A DNA stretch of 64,000 bases, from the NCBI RefSeq assembly GCF_010435965.1, contig NZ_JAAGAA010000010.1:123606-187605 (forward strand). Direction: 5' to 3'. Within the stretch, counting starts at the first letter, position 1. The number at the start of each line of letters is the position of its first letter. The notes beneath the pieces are model-generated. The model was not told the origin of the DNA. It was given only the letters and a program-made list of their open reading frames with translations, and ran no database searches. The stretch comes from Crenobacter caeni (GTDB lineage: Bacteria > Pseudomonadota > Gammaproteobacteria > Burkholderiales > Chromobacteriaceae). The position numbers and the translations under genes were made by a program. Shown one piece after another: positions 52,407 to 61,592 of the stretch.

Positions 52407-53966
52407 TCAGGGCGCGTCGTCGGACGGGCTGGGCTGGCTACCCTGCGTAAAGTGGAACAGCAGGCAGCCGGCGCCGATCGCGAGGTAACCGATGGCAGGG
52501 CCGGTGGCCATGCCGATGCCGAAGCCGGTGGCGTGGATCACGCCGAAGAAGGACATCGCGGCGGCGATGAAGCCGAAGATCGCGGCGTGCAGGTAGTTGC
52601 GGTCGATCACGCGGGCGACGATGGCGGCGAGCATCATCGCGACCAGGATCGCGCTGGCACCGAGCACGGCCATGCCGTCGTAGAACACGCCACTGGCGGC
52701 CAGCTTGTCGGCACCCAGTTGCGCGACCGAAGTCCCGGCGGCGTTCAGCGTGTTGTCGATGGTGACCTTCACCCAGTCGGCCAGCCACGGGATCAGCGCG
52801 ATGGCGACGGCCGGTGCGTGCGCCTTCGGCGTCTCGCGGAAGGCCTGCGACAGGATCAGCATCGCGATGTACATCAGGATCGGCAGGATGGCGACGATAG
52901 GGATGATGTTGAGCAGGATGTTGATCATGCCGAAGGTACACAGCAGCAGCATCGCCACGCCGGTCGCCCACGAGTAACCGATGCGGCCACCAGCCTGCTT
53001 CCAGCCCGGGTGGCCGATATACACCAGCGTCGGCACCACCGAGCCGAACAGCGCGCCCACCAGCGTGCCGCCGGCAGCGCCCAGGCAGATCGAGCGGGCG
53101 CTGTACTTGTCGCCGGCCACTTCCGCGCTCTCGACGTTCATCAGCGTTTCCATGAACAGGTAGACCGCCAGCGGGATCGCGGACACCACGTAGGGGCCGA
53201 CGTTGGCAAAGCCCAGCATCAGCACGTCTAGGTGCATCAGCGGCATGTTGAAGCCGACGGTTTCGGTGGCGGCGATCAGCGGTTCGACCTTCATGTAGCC
53301 GGTGACCCAGCCCAGGATGGTGCCGATGAAGATCGCCAGCAGGCCGGCCGGCAGCTTGAACGGCATCTTGATGTTGGCGAGCCAGCCGAACAGCAGGATG
53401 CCGAAGCAGATCAGGCCGAGCCAGGCGGCGTCGTACACGCGGAACGACGGGGTCAGCGCGATGTAGGACACGGCCATGCCCGCCAGCGTGCCCAGCATCG
53501 CGGCGCGCGGGGTCACCCGGCGCAGCCAGTCACCGACGAAGGCGCCGATGGCGACCACGATGCCGTGCACGAAGGTCCACGCCATGGCGATGCCCCACGC
53601 CAGCTTGGCGTCGCCGGTCTTGGCGATGATGGGCATCATGATCGCGAAGGTCACGATGAAGTAGTGCGGCACCGACAGGCCGTAGGGCAGCGCGGTGACG
53701 CTGTCGCGGCCTTCCTTCTTGCCCAGCCGCCACGCCTGCCAGGCGAGGAAGATGTTGCCGAAGGCCAGCGTGACGCCGAAGCCCGGCACGATGCCCTGCC
53801 AGACGATGTCGCCCGGCAGCGCCAGCACCACCGACAGCAGGAATACTGCGGTCAGCGTGTTGGCCAGCGAGTTGCTGAACAGGCCGAAAAAGCCGTCCAG
53901 GTCGCCGCGGCTCCACAGCCGCGGCCCGTTGCCGGCGTGGCCGGCGCTTGGGGTTGTTGCACTCAT
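52407..53966 (-). CDS. NCS2-family permease (AzgA-like)
   Basis: This 519-residue protein has about 12-14 membrane helices, with the NCS2 core segments (DSVTALPYGLSVPHYFIVTF, FMETLMNVESAEVAGDKYSA, YIGHPGWKQAGGRIGYSWAT). NCS2 carriers import nucleobases and related ureide or xanthine-like compounds by proton symport. Its closest look is AzgA-like xanthine/uracil permeases, but its substrate is unset. It lies 62 bp ahead of fdrA. Confidence 0.88.
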   Translation of the reverse strand: MSATTPSAGHAGNGPRLWSRGDLDGFFGLFSNSLANTLTAVFLLSVVLALPGDIVWQGIVPGFGVTLAFGNIFLAWQAWRLGKKEGRDSVTALPYGLSVPHYFIVTFAIMMPIIAKTGDAKLAWGIAMAWTFVHGIVVAIGAFVGDWLRRVTPRAAMLGTLAGMAVSYIALTPSFRVYDAAWLGLICFGILLFGWLANIKMPFKLPAGLLAIFIGTILGWVTGYMKVEPLIAATETVGFNMPLMHLDVLMLGFANVGPYVVSAIPLAVYLFMETLMNVESAEVAGDKYSARSICLGAAGGTLVGALFGSVVPTLVYIGHPGWKQAGGRIGYSWATGVAMLLLCTFGMINILLNIIPIVAILPILMYIAMLILSQAFRETPKAHAPAVAIALIPWLADWVKVTIDNTLNAAGTSVAQLGADKLAASGVFYDGMAVLGASAILVAMMLAAIVARVIDRNYLHAAIFGFIAAAMSFFGVIHATGFGIGMATGPAIGYLAIGAGCLLFHFTQGSQPSPSDDAP

Positions 53967-54047
53967 GTTCGGATTCCTGGTGTGTATTGGGTAAAAGCTT
54001 TGCCTGTCCTTCACCGGCGCACCCGGGCATCCGTGGGGTTTATCAAA

Positions 54048-55616
54048 TCAGTGCGCGGCCTCCTCGCACAGTTCGTTCTGCGGGCAGTAGCGGAACAGCC
54101 AGCACATCAGCGCGACCAGCCCGTAGGCGCCGGCCAGTTGCGGGCTGACCGCCCAGCCGATGGCCGGACCGTGGATGAAGCCGAAGAAACTCAGTACGCC
54201 GCCGGCCAGCGCGTAGCCAGCTGCATGGGAGAAGCGGCGGTCGATCAGGAACACGGTGATCGCACCGAACAACAGGCCGCTGATGATCGCGCCCTGCCCC
54301 AGCCTGAACATGCCCTCGTACAGGATGCCGCGCTGGGCCAGCTCGCTACCCAGCGTGACCGCGCTCGCGCCCACCGCGTCCAGGCTGCCGTCGACTAGGG
54401 TCAGCCCCCAGGCAGCGAAGTGCGGCACCATCGCGAACACGATGGCCGGCGCGTAGCGGCTGGCGTTGGTCTGGAACGCCTGCGCAGCGACCAGCAGGCT
54501 CACGTAGAGCAGGATGGGCAGCACCGCCGGCAGAGGAATCAGCGACAGCAGCACCGGCACCACGCCGAGCAGGCAGACCGCGAGGATCAGCACGCCGGTG
54601 GCCAGCGAGTAGCCGATGCGCCCGCCGGCCTGCTTCCAGCCGGGGTGGCCGATATACACGGCGTTGGCGAACGGGCTGCCCAGCAGGGTGCCAACCAGGC
54701 TGGTGCAGCCCAGCGCGACCAGCACCTTGCGCAGCGGGTAGCTGTCGCCGCCCTGCTCGGCGCTCTCGACGTTGTTCATCGCCTCGATGAAGTCGTAGAC
54801 GCCGAACGGGATCGCGGTCACCAGCAGCGGCCACACGTTTTCCAGCCCGGACAGGATGGCCAGGGGTTGCAGCAGCGGCAGGTGGAAGCCGACATGCTCG
54901 AAGGCCTCACCGATACCGGAGAGCTGCAACTGGCCGTCGACGAGCGCGATGGCCACGCCGACCACCACCGCGACCAGCGCCGCGGGCAGGCCGAGCGGGA
55001 AGCGCACGCCGGCAAACCAGCCGCCGAGGATGATCACCAGCGCGGGCAGGCCGATCCACGGGTTCATGAAGATTTCCATCATCGGCTTGAGCGAGATGAA
55101 GGCGATCGATACCCCCGCCAGCGTGCCGAGCAAGGCGGCGCTCGGGGTGAGCCGGCGGATAGCCGGCGCGACGAAGGAGCCGGCGAGGATGACCAGCCCT
55201 TCGAGGAAGACCCAGGCCACGCCGGCGTGCCAGGCGAGGATGGGGTCGCCGGTCGAAATCTTGACCGGCAGCATCACCACCATCACCACGATGAACATGT
55301 GCGGCACGCTGGCGCCGGACGGCAAGGCGGTGACGTCGCTGCGGCCGGTGCTGCGCGCGAGTTCACGCGCGAGGTAGGCGTAGTACGCGTTGGTCAGGCA
55401 CAGCATCACGCCGACGGCGGGCAGGATGCGGCCGAACACCAGCTCGGCCGGCACCTCGACCACGCCGAGCAGCAGGCCGGTGAGCACCAGGAGATTGAGC
55501 AGGTTGTTGGTGCCGAGGCCAAACAGCGCGTTCAGGTCGCCGGCCACCCACCAGCGCGGGGCAAAGGCGGCACCGCCCGGCGTCGGGCATGGGCTTGGCT
55601 GGGTCTGCTGTGTCAT
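54048..55616 (-). CDS. Second NCS2-family permease (AzgA-like)
   Basis: This 522-residue paralogue of the next gene has the same landmarks (DVTALPSGASVPHMFIVVMV, FIEAMNNVESAEQGGDSYPL, YIGHPGWKQAGGRIGYSLAT). Start ATG 55616 begins MTQQTQPSPCP; the upstream frame to 55712 is promoter DNA. It opens the operon, 120 bp downstream of a palindromic element shared with the divergent amidase promoter. Tandem paralogues may differ in substrate. Confidence 0.88.
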   Translation of the reverse strand: MTQQTQPSPCPTPGGAAFAPRWWVAGDLNALFGLGTNNLLNLLVLTGLLLGVVEVPAELVFGRILPAVGVMLCLTNAYYAYLARELARSTGRSDVTALPSGASVPHMFIVVMVVMLPVKISTGDPILAWHAGVAWVFLEGLVILAGSFVAPAIRRLTPSAALLGTLAGVSIAFISLKPMMEIFMNPWIGLPALVIILGGWFAGVRFPLGLPAALVAVVVGVAIALVDGQLQLSGIGEAFEHVGFHLPLLQPLAILSGLENVWPLLVTAIPFGVYDFIEAMNNVESAEQGGDSYPLRKVLVALGCTSLVGTLLGSPFANAVYIGHPGWKQAGGRIGYSLATGVLILAVCLLGVVPVLLSLIPLPAVLPILLYVSLLVAAQAFQTNASRYAPAIVFAMVPHFAAWGLTLVDGSLDAVGASAVTLGSELAQRGILYEGMFRLGQGAIISGLLFGAITVFLIDRRFSHAAGYALAGGVLSFFGFIHGPAIGWAVSPQLAGAYGLVALMCWLFRYCPQNELCEEAAH

Positions 55617-55707
55617 GGTCAAACGGCCTTGCTCGGATGCGAAGGCCGCCAGTCTAGCGGCCGGGGACGGCGGCAAAACTTGACGCTGGTCAAAGCGCGG
55701 CGGCCGC

Positions 55708-55752
55708 TGCAAAAACTTGCAACGGCCGCCGCCTTTCGATCAAAAATTTTGC
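55708..55752 (-). promoter_or_regulatory. Operator-like sites upstream of the permease operon
   Basis: CGATCAAAAATTTTGC (55737-55752) contains the perfect inverted repeat CAAAA-A-TTTTG. A weaker similar site, TGCAAAAACTTGCA, lies at 55708-55721, about 31 bp (three turns) away. The 16-mer recurs exactly at 56741-56756. Binding by the AllS-like LysR protein, or another local regulator, is inferred. Confidence 0.55.
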
Positions 55753-55760
55753 ACGCAATG

Positions 55761-56678
55761 TCAGAGCGCCTCGCTGCCGGCCAGCCAGCGCGCTGCAAAC
55801 GCGGGGTCGGACAGCCGCTCGACCAGCGCCGCCAGCACCTTACCCCGATGGCGGCGGTGCCAGGCCGCCATGATCGGCGTCGGCGGCTTGGGCGACGAGA
55901 CATTGCGGCGCACCAGCTGGCCGCGGCGCAAGGCGCCGGCGCACAGGTGGCGCGGCATGAAGCTGATGCCGACGCCAGCGACCAGCAGCTTCAGCTTGCT
56001 CGCCGAGTCGGGCACGTAGATCACCTTCTGCCCCTTGATCAGCCAGGTCTCCTTCTTGGACAGGCTCATCGCGGTGTCCATCACCGAGATCGCCGGGTAG
56101 GCGGCCAGCTCGCGGCTGCCGAGCACGCCGTCACACGCGGCCAGCGGGTGGCGCGGGCTCAGCACGAAGTCCCAGTGCACCTCGCCCATCGGCAGGCAGC
56201 GCAGATCCGCCCCTTGCGGCAAGGCGTTGGGCGCGCCCAGCGCCAGGTCGACGCGCCGGTCGAGCAGCGCGTCCCACACGCCGTTGTATACCTCAGTCCG
56301 GTACGACTGCTGGCAAGCAGGAAAGCGCTGCTGCAAGTCGGCCGCGAGTTCGGCCAGCGGCTCGTCGTTCAACAGGTTGTTCAGACCGACGCGCAATTGC
56401 TGCTCGACGCCGCCGTGCAGCTGCGAGATGTCGGACTGCAGGGTCTCCAGGTCGCGCAGGATCTCGCGCGCGCGCTCGAGAAAGTAGTGCCCCTCGACGG
56501 TCAGCTCGACCTGCTTGCCCTCACGGGTGAACAGCTGGGTGCCGATGTTCTCCTCGAGCTTGCGCACGGTGTAGCTGATCGCCGACGGCACCTTGTGCAG
56601 CCGCTCGGCGGCGGCGGTAAAGCTGCGGTAGCGGGCGACGGTCTCCACCACCCGCAACGCTTCGGTCTGGATGATCAT
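55761..56678 (-). CDS. AllS-like LysR-family regulator
   Basis: This 305-residue regulator has the LysR HTH (LRVVETVARYRSFTAAAERL, VPSAISYTVRKLEE) and an effector domain resembling E. coli AllS along its length: GVEQQLRVGLNNLLND, YNGVWDALLDRRVDLALGA, KGQKVIYVPDSASKLKLLVA and GVGISFMPRHLC each align with AllS segments. AllS activates allantoin-degradation genes during anaerobic growth in E. coli. Here it lies between the permease operon and the divergent amidase, so it probably controls both. Confidence 0.87.
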   Translation of the reverse strand: MIIQTEALRVVETVARYRSFTAAAERLHKVPSAISYTVRKLEENIGTQLFTREGKQVELTVEGHYFLERAREILRDLETLQSDISQLHGGVEQQLRVGLNNLLNDEPLAELAADLQQRFPACQQSYRTEVYNGVWDALLDRRVDLALGAPNALPQGADLRCLPMGEVHWDFVLSPRHPLAACDGVLGSRELAAYPAISVMDTAMSLSKKETWLIKGQKVIYVPDSASKLKLLVAGVGISFMPRHLCAGALRRGQLVRRNVSSPKPPTPIMAAWHRRHRGKVLAALVERLSDPAFAARWLAGSEAL

Positions 56679-56719
56679 CCTCGCCCCTCTCGGTTCCGGT
56701 AAGCGCGCAATCATAAGCG

Positions 56720-56756
56720 ATCGCTCGCACTGTGCCGAGCGATCAAAAATTTTGCT
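56720..56756 (+). promoter_or_regulatory. Operator-like palindromes in the lysR-amidase divergent region
   Basis: GATCGCTCG-CACTGTGC-CGAGCGATC (56720-56745) is a perfect 9-bp inverted repeat. It overlaps the exact 16-mer CGATCAAAAATTTTGC (56741-56756) also found before the permease operon. The position between divergent start codons fits a shared regulatory site. Confidence 0.55.
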
Positions 56757-56909
56757 GCGTATGGAAGCCGCGCTGCAATTTCCTTCGCCCGGGCCCGCCG
56801 CCGGCAAGGCTAAACTTTCGCCATTGCCTGTCCTGCACCGGAGCGCCCGGCTGCCCGTCCAGAATTGCCCGCCTGATGGCGGCGCCCGATTACAGAAATG
56901 GAGATGAGC

Positions 56910-57581
56910 ATGACCCTGAAGACGATCAAGGCCGAACCGTACGAACTGGAATTCGACCCCAGCCGCACCGCGCTGGTGATGATCGACATGCAGCGCGACT
57001 TCGTCGAACCGGGCGGCTTCGGCGAGATGCTGGGCAACGACGTGTCGCTGCTGCGCTCGACCATCGAGCCGTGCCAGCGCCTGCTCGCCGCCGCGCGCGA
57101 GGCCGGCCTCTTCGTGGTACACACCCGCGAAGGCCACCGCCCCGACCTGAGCGACTGCCCGCCGGCCAAGCGCCTGCGCGGCGGCCTCGAATGCGGCATC
57201 GGCGACAAGGGCCCGATGGGACGCATCCTGGTGCGCGGCGAATACGGCCACGACATCATCCCCGAGCTCTACCCGGTCGACGGCGAGCCGGTCATCGACA
57301 AGCCGGGCAAGGGCGCTTTCTTCGCGACCGACCTCGACCTGTTGCTGCGCAACCGCGAGATCCGCACCCTGATCGTGTGCGGCGTGACCGCCGAAGTATG
57401 CGTGCACACCACCGTGCGCGAGGCGAACGACCGCGGCTATGAGTGCGTGGTCCCGTCCGACTGCGTCGCCAGCTATTTCCCCGAGTTCTACCGGGTCGCG
57501 CTGGAGATGATCAAGGCGCAGGGCGGCATCTTCGGCTGGGTCAGCGATGCAGACCGCGTCATCGAAGCGCTCGCCGACTGA
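56910..57581 (+). CDS. Cysteine hydrolase, biuret-hydrolase-like (isochorismatase superfamily)
   Basis: This 223-residue amidase has the catalytic triad D26 ([11 protein letters not shown]), K131 ([14 protein letters not shown]) and C164 ([20 protein letters not shown]). Several stretches agree closely with biuret hydrolase: [32 protein letters not shown] and [11 protein letters not shown]. Biuret hydrolase makes allophanate and ammonia. A ureidoacrylate- or other ureide-amide hydrolase role remains possible. ATG 56910 has GGAG upstream; two earlier in-frame ATGs (56898, 56904) lack one. It is cotranscribed with the DUF2877 gene. Confidence 0.85.
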   Translation: MTLKTIKAEPYELEFDPSRTALVMIDMQRDFVEPGGFGEMLGNDVSLLRSTIEPCQRLLAAAREAGLFVVHTREGHRPDLSDCPPAKRLRGGLECGIGDKGPMGRILVRGEYGHDIIPELYPVDGEPVIDKPGKGAFFATDLDLLLRNREIRTLIVCGVTAEVCVHTTVREANDRGYECVVPSDCVASYFPEFYRVALEMIKAQGGIFGWVSDADRVIEALAD

Positions 57582-58428
57582 TCGCCCACAGGGCGAGGCC
57601 GCCGGCCCGTGTGCACCGGCCGGCCGCCTCGCGGGCCGCGTCCACAGCGTGTTCGCCCGCTGCTGCAATATCGAGCTCTCCGGGCACACGCTGCTGCTAC
57701 CGCTGCTCGACGCAGGGCTGGCTGCGCAGCCGCACGCGTGGACGCTGCACCTGCCCGAGGGCAGCGATTGCCGCGACTGGTTCAGCCCCGGCACCCCTGT
57801 CCTGCTGAATGAACGCGGCCTCACCGTGGGTACGCTGTACCTGCCCCGGCCCGATACCCGCCTGCCGGAACATGCTTTCCGGGTCCCCGCCCACCGCTGC
57901 GCAATAGGACGGATTGCCGCCCACCTGCCTGCGCTATCCCTCGCCATCGAACGCGCGGCCGCTGTGCGCCCCGCAACAGAATGGCACGCCGCCCACCCGT
58001 TGCTGCGAGGTCCGCGCGACGCCTACCGAACCGCGCTGGCCAGGCCGGATAGCTTGCCGGAAGCGACCGCCGCGTTGGTTGGTCTGGGCTGCGGGTTGAC
58101 GCCGGCCGGCGACGACCTGCTGTGCGGCAGCCTCGCCGTGCTCGCCTGGCGTGCGCCCGCGCTGTTTGCCCGGGCCGCCTCGGCCATCCGGCCACAACTA
58201 GCCACTACCTCGCGGGTCAGCGGCGACTACCTGCTGCTGGCCTGCCAGGCGATGTTCAGCCCGCTGCTGGCCGCTTTGCTACAGGCACTCGCCGACGGCG
58301 ACGGGCCACAAGCGCGGCACGCCCTAACCGCGCTGCTAGCGCACGGCTCAAGCTCGGGGCTGGATACGGCGATCGGCGTCGTCGACACCCTGCACGCGCT
58401 CGGTGTGCCCGCATGGCTCGCGGCCTGA
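57547..58428 (+). CDS. YlbF-like DUF2877 protein (oxamate transcarbamylase component)
   Basis: This 293-residue DUF2877 protein has the family signature [20 protein letters not shown] and a C-terminal segment ([19 protein letters not shown]) matching the same region of E. coli YlbF (AllH). It overlaps the amidase stop by 35 bp. Its presence with FdrA and YlbE completes the AllFGH set, although here it sits in the divergent unit instead of next to ylbE. Confidence 0.82.
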   Translation: MQTASSKRSPTDRPQGEAAGPCAPAGRLAGRVHSVFARCCNIELSGHTLLLPLLDAGLAAQPHAWTLHLPEGSDCRDWFSPGTPVLLNERGLTVGTLYLPRPDTRLPEHAFRVPAHRCAIGRIAAHLPALSLAIERAAAVRPATEWHAAHPLLRGPRDAYRTALARPDSLPEATAALVGLGCGLTPAGDDLLCGSLAVLAWRAPALFARAASAIRPQLATTSRVSGDYLLLACQAMFSPLLAALLQALADGDGPQARHALTALLAHGSSSGLDTAIGVVDTLHALGVPAWLAA

Positions 58429-58471
58429 CCCGGCCGACCACGGACCGCCCGCTTGCGCTATGCTTTGCGGC

Positions 58472-59233
58472 ATGCCCGAGCTGATCGACACCCACTGCCA
58501 CCTGGACGCCACCGAGTTTGACGGCACGCGAGACGCCATCGTCGAACGCGCGCGAAGCGCCGGCGTCGGCCGCATCGTAGTACCGGCGGTCAGCGCCGAC
58601 AACTTCGACGCGGTGCTGGCGCTGCGCAACCGCTACGGCTGCCAGGTCGCGCTCGGCCTGCACCCGATCTACCTCGAACAACACAGCGACGCGCACCTTA
58701 CACGGCTCGACAGCCTGCTCGCCGCAGAGCGCCCCACCGCCGTCGGCGAGATCGGCCTAGACTTCTGGCAGCCGGGCCTGGACCCAGTGCGACAGGAGGC
58801 GCTGTTCGTCGCCCAACTCAAGCTCGCCCGCCGCCACGACCTGCCGGTGCTGCTGCACGTGCGACGCGCGCAGGACCGCGTGCTCAAGTACCTGCGCCAG
58901 TACCCGGTGCCGGGCGGCATCGCCCACGCGTTCAACGGCAGCGTGCAGCAGGCCGAGGCGTTTATCGCGCTGGGTTTCTGCCTGGGCTTCGGCGGCGCGA
59001 TGAGTTTCAGCGGCTCGACGCGCATCCGCCAGCTCGCCGCGACGCTGCCGCTCACCGCGCTGGTGCTGGAAACCGACGCGCCGGACATGCGCCCCGAGTG
59101 GGCGCTGGGCGTGCCCAACGAGCCGGCCAACGTCGCGCGCTACGCCGCGCTGCTCGCCGGCCTGCGCGGCGTCCCGCCGGAGGCCATCGCCGAAGCGACC
59201 TCGCACAACGCAAAACGGGTGCTGCGGCTGTAA
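58472..59233 (+). CDS. TatD-family metal-dependent hydrolase
   Basis: This 253-residue TIM-barrel nuclease has LIDTHCHLDA, VGEIGLDFW, LLHVRRAQDRVL and LVLETDAPDM, holding the metal ligands. TatD-like proteins act as 3'-5' DNases in DNA repair. It follows the DUF2877 gene by 43 bp and might share its transcript, but a catabolic role is not expected. Confidence 0.92.
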   Translation: MPELIDTHCHLDATEFDGTRDAIVERARSAGVGRIVVPAVSADNFDAVLALRNRYGCQVALGLHPIYLEQHSDAHLTRLDSLLAAERPTAVGEIGLDFWQPGLDPVRQEALFVAQLKLARRHDLPVLLHVRRAQDRVLKYLRQYPVPGGIAHAFNGSVQQAEAFIALGFCLGFGGAMSFSGSTRIRQLAATLPLTALVLETDAPDMRPEWALGVPNEPANVARYAALLAGLRGVPPEAIAEATSHNAKRVLRL

Positions 59234-59247
59234 ACCGCAGCACCCGT
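59215..59247. terminator. Convergent terminator of tatD and the TolC-family gene
   Basis: ACGGGTGCTGCGG and CCGCAGCACCCGT form a 13-bp stem that includes the last codons and stop of tatD. On the minus strand TTTTG follows, so it terminates the TolC-family transcript. Confidence 0.75.
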
Positions 59248-59314
59248 TGATCCAGGAAAATCTGGCTTAGCCGGCCTTGGCCGGTTTGGCCGGTGTCGCC
59301 TTGGCCGGTGCCGC

Positions 59315-60802
59315 CTACTTGGCGGGCTTCGCCGGCTTGGCGGGCGTGACCACTGCCGGTGCGGCCACCGGCAAGGATTCGGCGCTGACCGCGCGGTAGG
59401 GTTTGACCTCGATCGCCGAGAAGTCGTAACCCGGCGCCGCCGCGTACTGCGTCGCGCACGCGCCCGCCTCGCCGTCGCGCTCAGGGTCGGCAAAGTCGTA
59501 GCGTTCGATCGGCTTGAGTTTCAAGGCCTCGAGCAGTTGGCCGGACGACGCGAGCACCCGCGCCTGTGCGAGCAGGATGTCCTGCTCGGCGTTCAGCTGC
59601 GCGCGCTTGGCGTCGTAGAGTTCGTTCTCGCTGTCGAGCAGGTCGAGCAGGGTACGCTGGCCGATATCGAACTGCGCGCGGTAGGCATCGCGGGCCTTTT
59701 CGGTCGACAGGCGGTGCTGGCGCAGGTAGGCCATCTGCTCTTCGAGCTTGCGGGTGTCGTTGTGCGCGATGCGCAGCGTCTGGCGCAGGTCCACACAGGC
59801 CTTGTCGCGCAGGTCCAGCGCGGCGTTCAGGCGCTCGGCGGCCACGCCCAGCCGCGCACGGTCGGCGCCGCCACGCAGCAAATTCATATTGAACAGCAAC
59901 TCGACCTGGTTGCGCTTGCTGCGGCCGTCGGACGCGTCGAGGTTGTCGCCGTGCGCGGTGCTCGCGCGCAGATCCAGCGTCGGCGAGAAGGCGCCCTTGC
60001 GTACCGCGACGTCGGCGCGCGACGCGCGCACTTCTTCCAGCGCGGCAAGGTAGCCCGGACTGGTCTTCAGCGCGGCGGAAATCAGCTCGCCATCCTTGGG
60101 CAGTTGCGCCTTCAGCGAGGCCGGCTCGCTCATCTGCAGGGGCGGCTCCTCGCCGGTCAGCCGCGCGTAGCGTGCCGAGACGTCGCCGAGGTTGGCAAGC
60201 TCGGTTACCAGGTTGGACTTGGCGAGCGCCAGGCGGCCGGCGGCCTGCTCGAGGTCGACCCGGCGGCCGACGCCGGCCTGCACCTTGTCCTGCAGCTGGT
60301 TGTAGATCGCCTGGTGCGTCGCGTAGTTCTCCTGCGCGTAGGCGACCAGCTGCCGGTAGCGCTGCACGTCGACATACGCGCGCGCGGCTTCCAGCGCCTG
60401 CCCCTCGCTGGCGGCGAGGAAGCGGAAGTATTTGGCGCGCTGCGCGTAGTCGAGCTGGCGCACCAGATTCTGCGTCTGCAGGCCCTGGAACAGGTTCTGC
60501 GTCAGGTTCAGGCTCCAGCCCTTGCTGGTCAGGTCGATGGTTGTTTCCGGGCCACCGGACTGCGTCGCATCCTCGGTGGTCTTGCTCTTGCCCCAGTTGT
60601 AACCGAGGTCCAGCGTCGGCAGGTAGCCGGCGCGGCCGATGCCCTGCTCCTCGCTCGCGGCTTTGAATTCATGCCAGCTAAAGCGAACTTCGGGGTTCTT
60701 CAGCACGGTCTTCTCGACCGCCTCGCCGAGCGTCACCGCACCCGCGAAATGAGCTAGGCCAACCCCCAGCGCCCCCAGAACAGCCAGCGTCAACTTCTTC
60801 AT
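59315..60802 (-). CDS. TolC-family type I secretion outer-membrane channel (LapE/AggA-like)
   Basis: This 495-residue protein has a signal peptide (KKLTLAVLGALGVGLAHFAG) and TolC-type duplicated domains with PTLDLGYNWGKSK and DIGQRTLLDLLDSENELYDA. The family exports large adhesins with LapBC. It is divergent from lapG-lapD. The C-terminal tail is rich in PAKPAK repeats, and an in-frame TAG stops it at 59315; the frame continues with more of the same repeats to TAA-like stop at 59266. ATG 60802 follows a GGAG-like site. Confidence 0.9.
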   Translation of the reverse strand: MKKLTLAVLGALGVGLAHFAGAVTLGEAVEKTVLKNPEVRFSWHEFKAASEEQGIGRAGYLPTLDLGYNWGKSKTTEDATQSGGPETTIDLTSKGWSLNLTQNLFQGLQTQNLVRQLDYAQRAKYFRFLAASEGQALEAARAYVDVQRYRQLVAYAQENYATHQAIYNQLQDKVQAGVGRRVDLEQAAGRLALAKSNLVTELANLGDVSARYARLTGEEPPLQMSEPASLKAQLPKDGELISAALKTSPGYLAALEEVRASRADVAVRKGAFSPTLDLRASTAHGDNLDASDGRSKRNQVELLFNMNLLRGGADRARLGVAAERLNAALDLRDKACVDLRQTLRIAHNDTRKLEEQMAYLRQHRLSTEKARDAYRAQFDIGQRTLLDLLDSENELYDAKRAQLNAEQDILLAQARVLASSGQLLEALKLKPIERYDFADPERDGEAGACATQYAAAPGYDFSAIEVKPYRAVSAESLPVAAPAVVTPAKPAKPAK

Positions 60803-60938
60803 GATTATCTCCGCGCAGCAATACCGCTTGAACCAGACATTTGAAAGAAAATGCAACGTCACTTAATGACGAAATTGTACACATAAGCGTTGTTGATTTG
60901 TATAGCATAGTAAGAATTGTTTTTTAACAACGCCTGCC
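60803..60938. promoter_or_regulatory. Divergent promoter region of the TolC-family gene and lapG
   Basis: This AT-rich 136-bp gap carries TTGATTTG-TATAGCATAGTAAG in the lapG direction and T-rich tracts, in contrast to the GC-rich genes on both sides. It should hold promoters for both units; the exact elements are not resolved. Confidence 0.45.
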
Positions 60939-61592
60939 ATGGCTTTTTCCCGACACGCAGCCAGACTGTCCGCCCTGCTCGCCGCCTGCGTGCTGGCGGC
61001 GCTGGTCGTCGCCGTCGAGGTGCCGGGCGCAGGCGCGGTACAACGTTATGGCCCGCAAGCCGTCACGCTGTACCGGGAGTGGCGCTCGCTGCTGGGCTCG
61101 CTGCCCGGACAGGACGAGCGCTCGCAACTGCAGGCCGTCAACCAGTTCTTCAACCGCAAGATCCGCTTTGCCGACGACCGGGACGTGTGGGGAGAAAGCG
61201 ACTACTGGACGACGCCGTTCGAGCTGTTTGGCAAGGGTGCAGGCGACTGCGAGGACTTCACGATCGGCAAGTACGTGACGCTGCGATTGGCCGGCGTCGC
61301 GCCGGACAAGCTGCGGCTGACCTATGTACGCGCGCGCATCGGCGACGCCAGCAGCCGGGTCAGCCAAGCGCACATGGTGCTGGCGTACTACCCACAGCCA
61401 AACGCAGAACCGCTGATTCTCGACAACCTGGTCGGCTCCCTGCTTCCCGCCTCGCAACGGGATGACCTGACCCCAGTCTTCAGCTTTAACGCCGGCGCGC
61501 TATGGGTCGGCAACCAGAGCAGCAATGTCGACCGCCTCACCCGCTGGCGGCAGTTGCTCGACCGCATGAAAAAGGATGGATTGAACCCATGA
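60939..61592 (+). CDS. lapG: LapG-type bacterial transglutaminase-like cysteine protease
   Basis: This 217-residue periplasmic protease has an N-terminal signal (RLSALLAACVLAALVVA) and the catalytic triad C104 (GAGDCEDFTIGKY), H145 (VSQAHMVLAYY) and D162 (LILDNL). LapG cuts the N-terminal retention module of a large surface adhesin, releasing the biofilm; it is held inactive by LapD when c-di-GMP is high. lapD starts within its stop codon. Confidence 0.94.
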   Translation: MAFSRHAARLSALLAACVLAALVVAVEVPGAGAVQRYGPQAVTLYREWRSLLGSLPGQDERSQLQAVNQFFNRKIRFADDRDVWGESDYWTTPFELFGKGAGDCEDFTIGKYVTLRLAGVAPDKLRLTYVRARIGDASSRVSQAHMVLAYYPQPNAEPLILDNLVGSLLPASQRDDLTPVFSFNAGALWVGNQSSNVDRLTRWRQLLDRMKKDGLNP

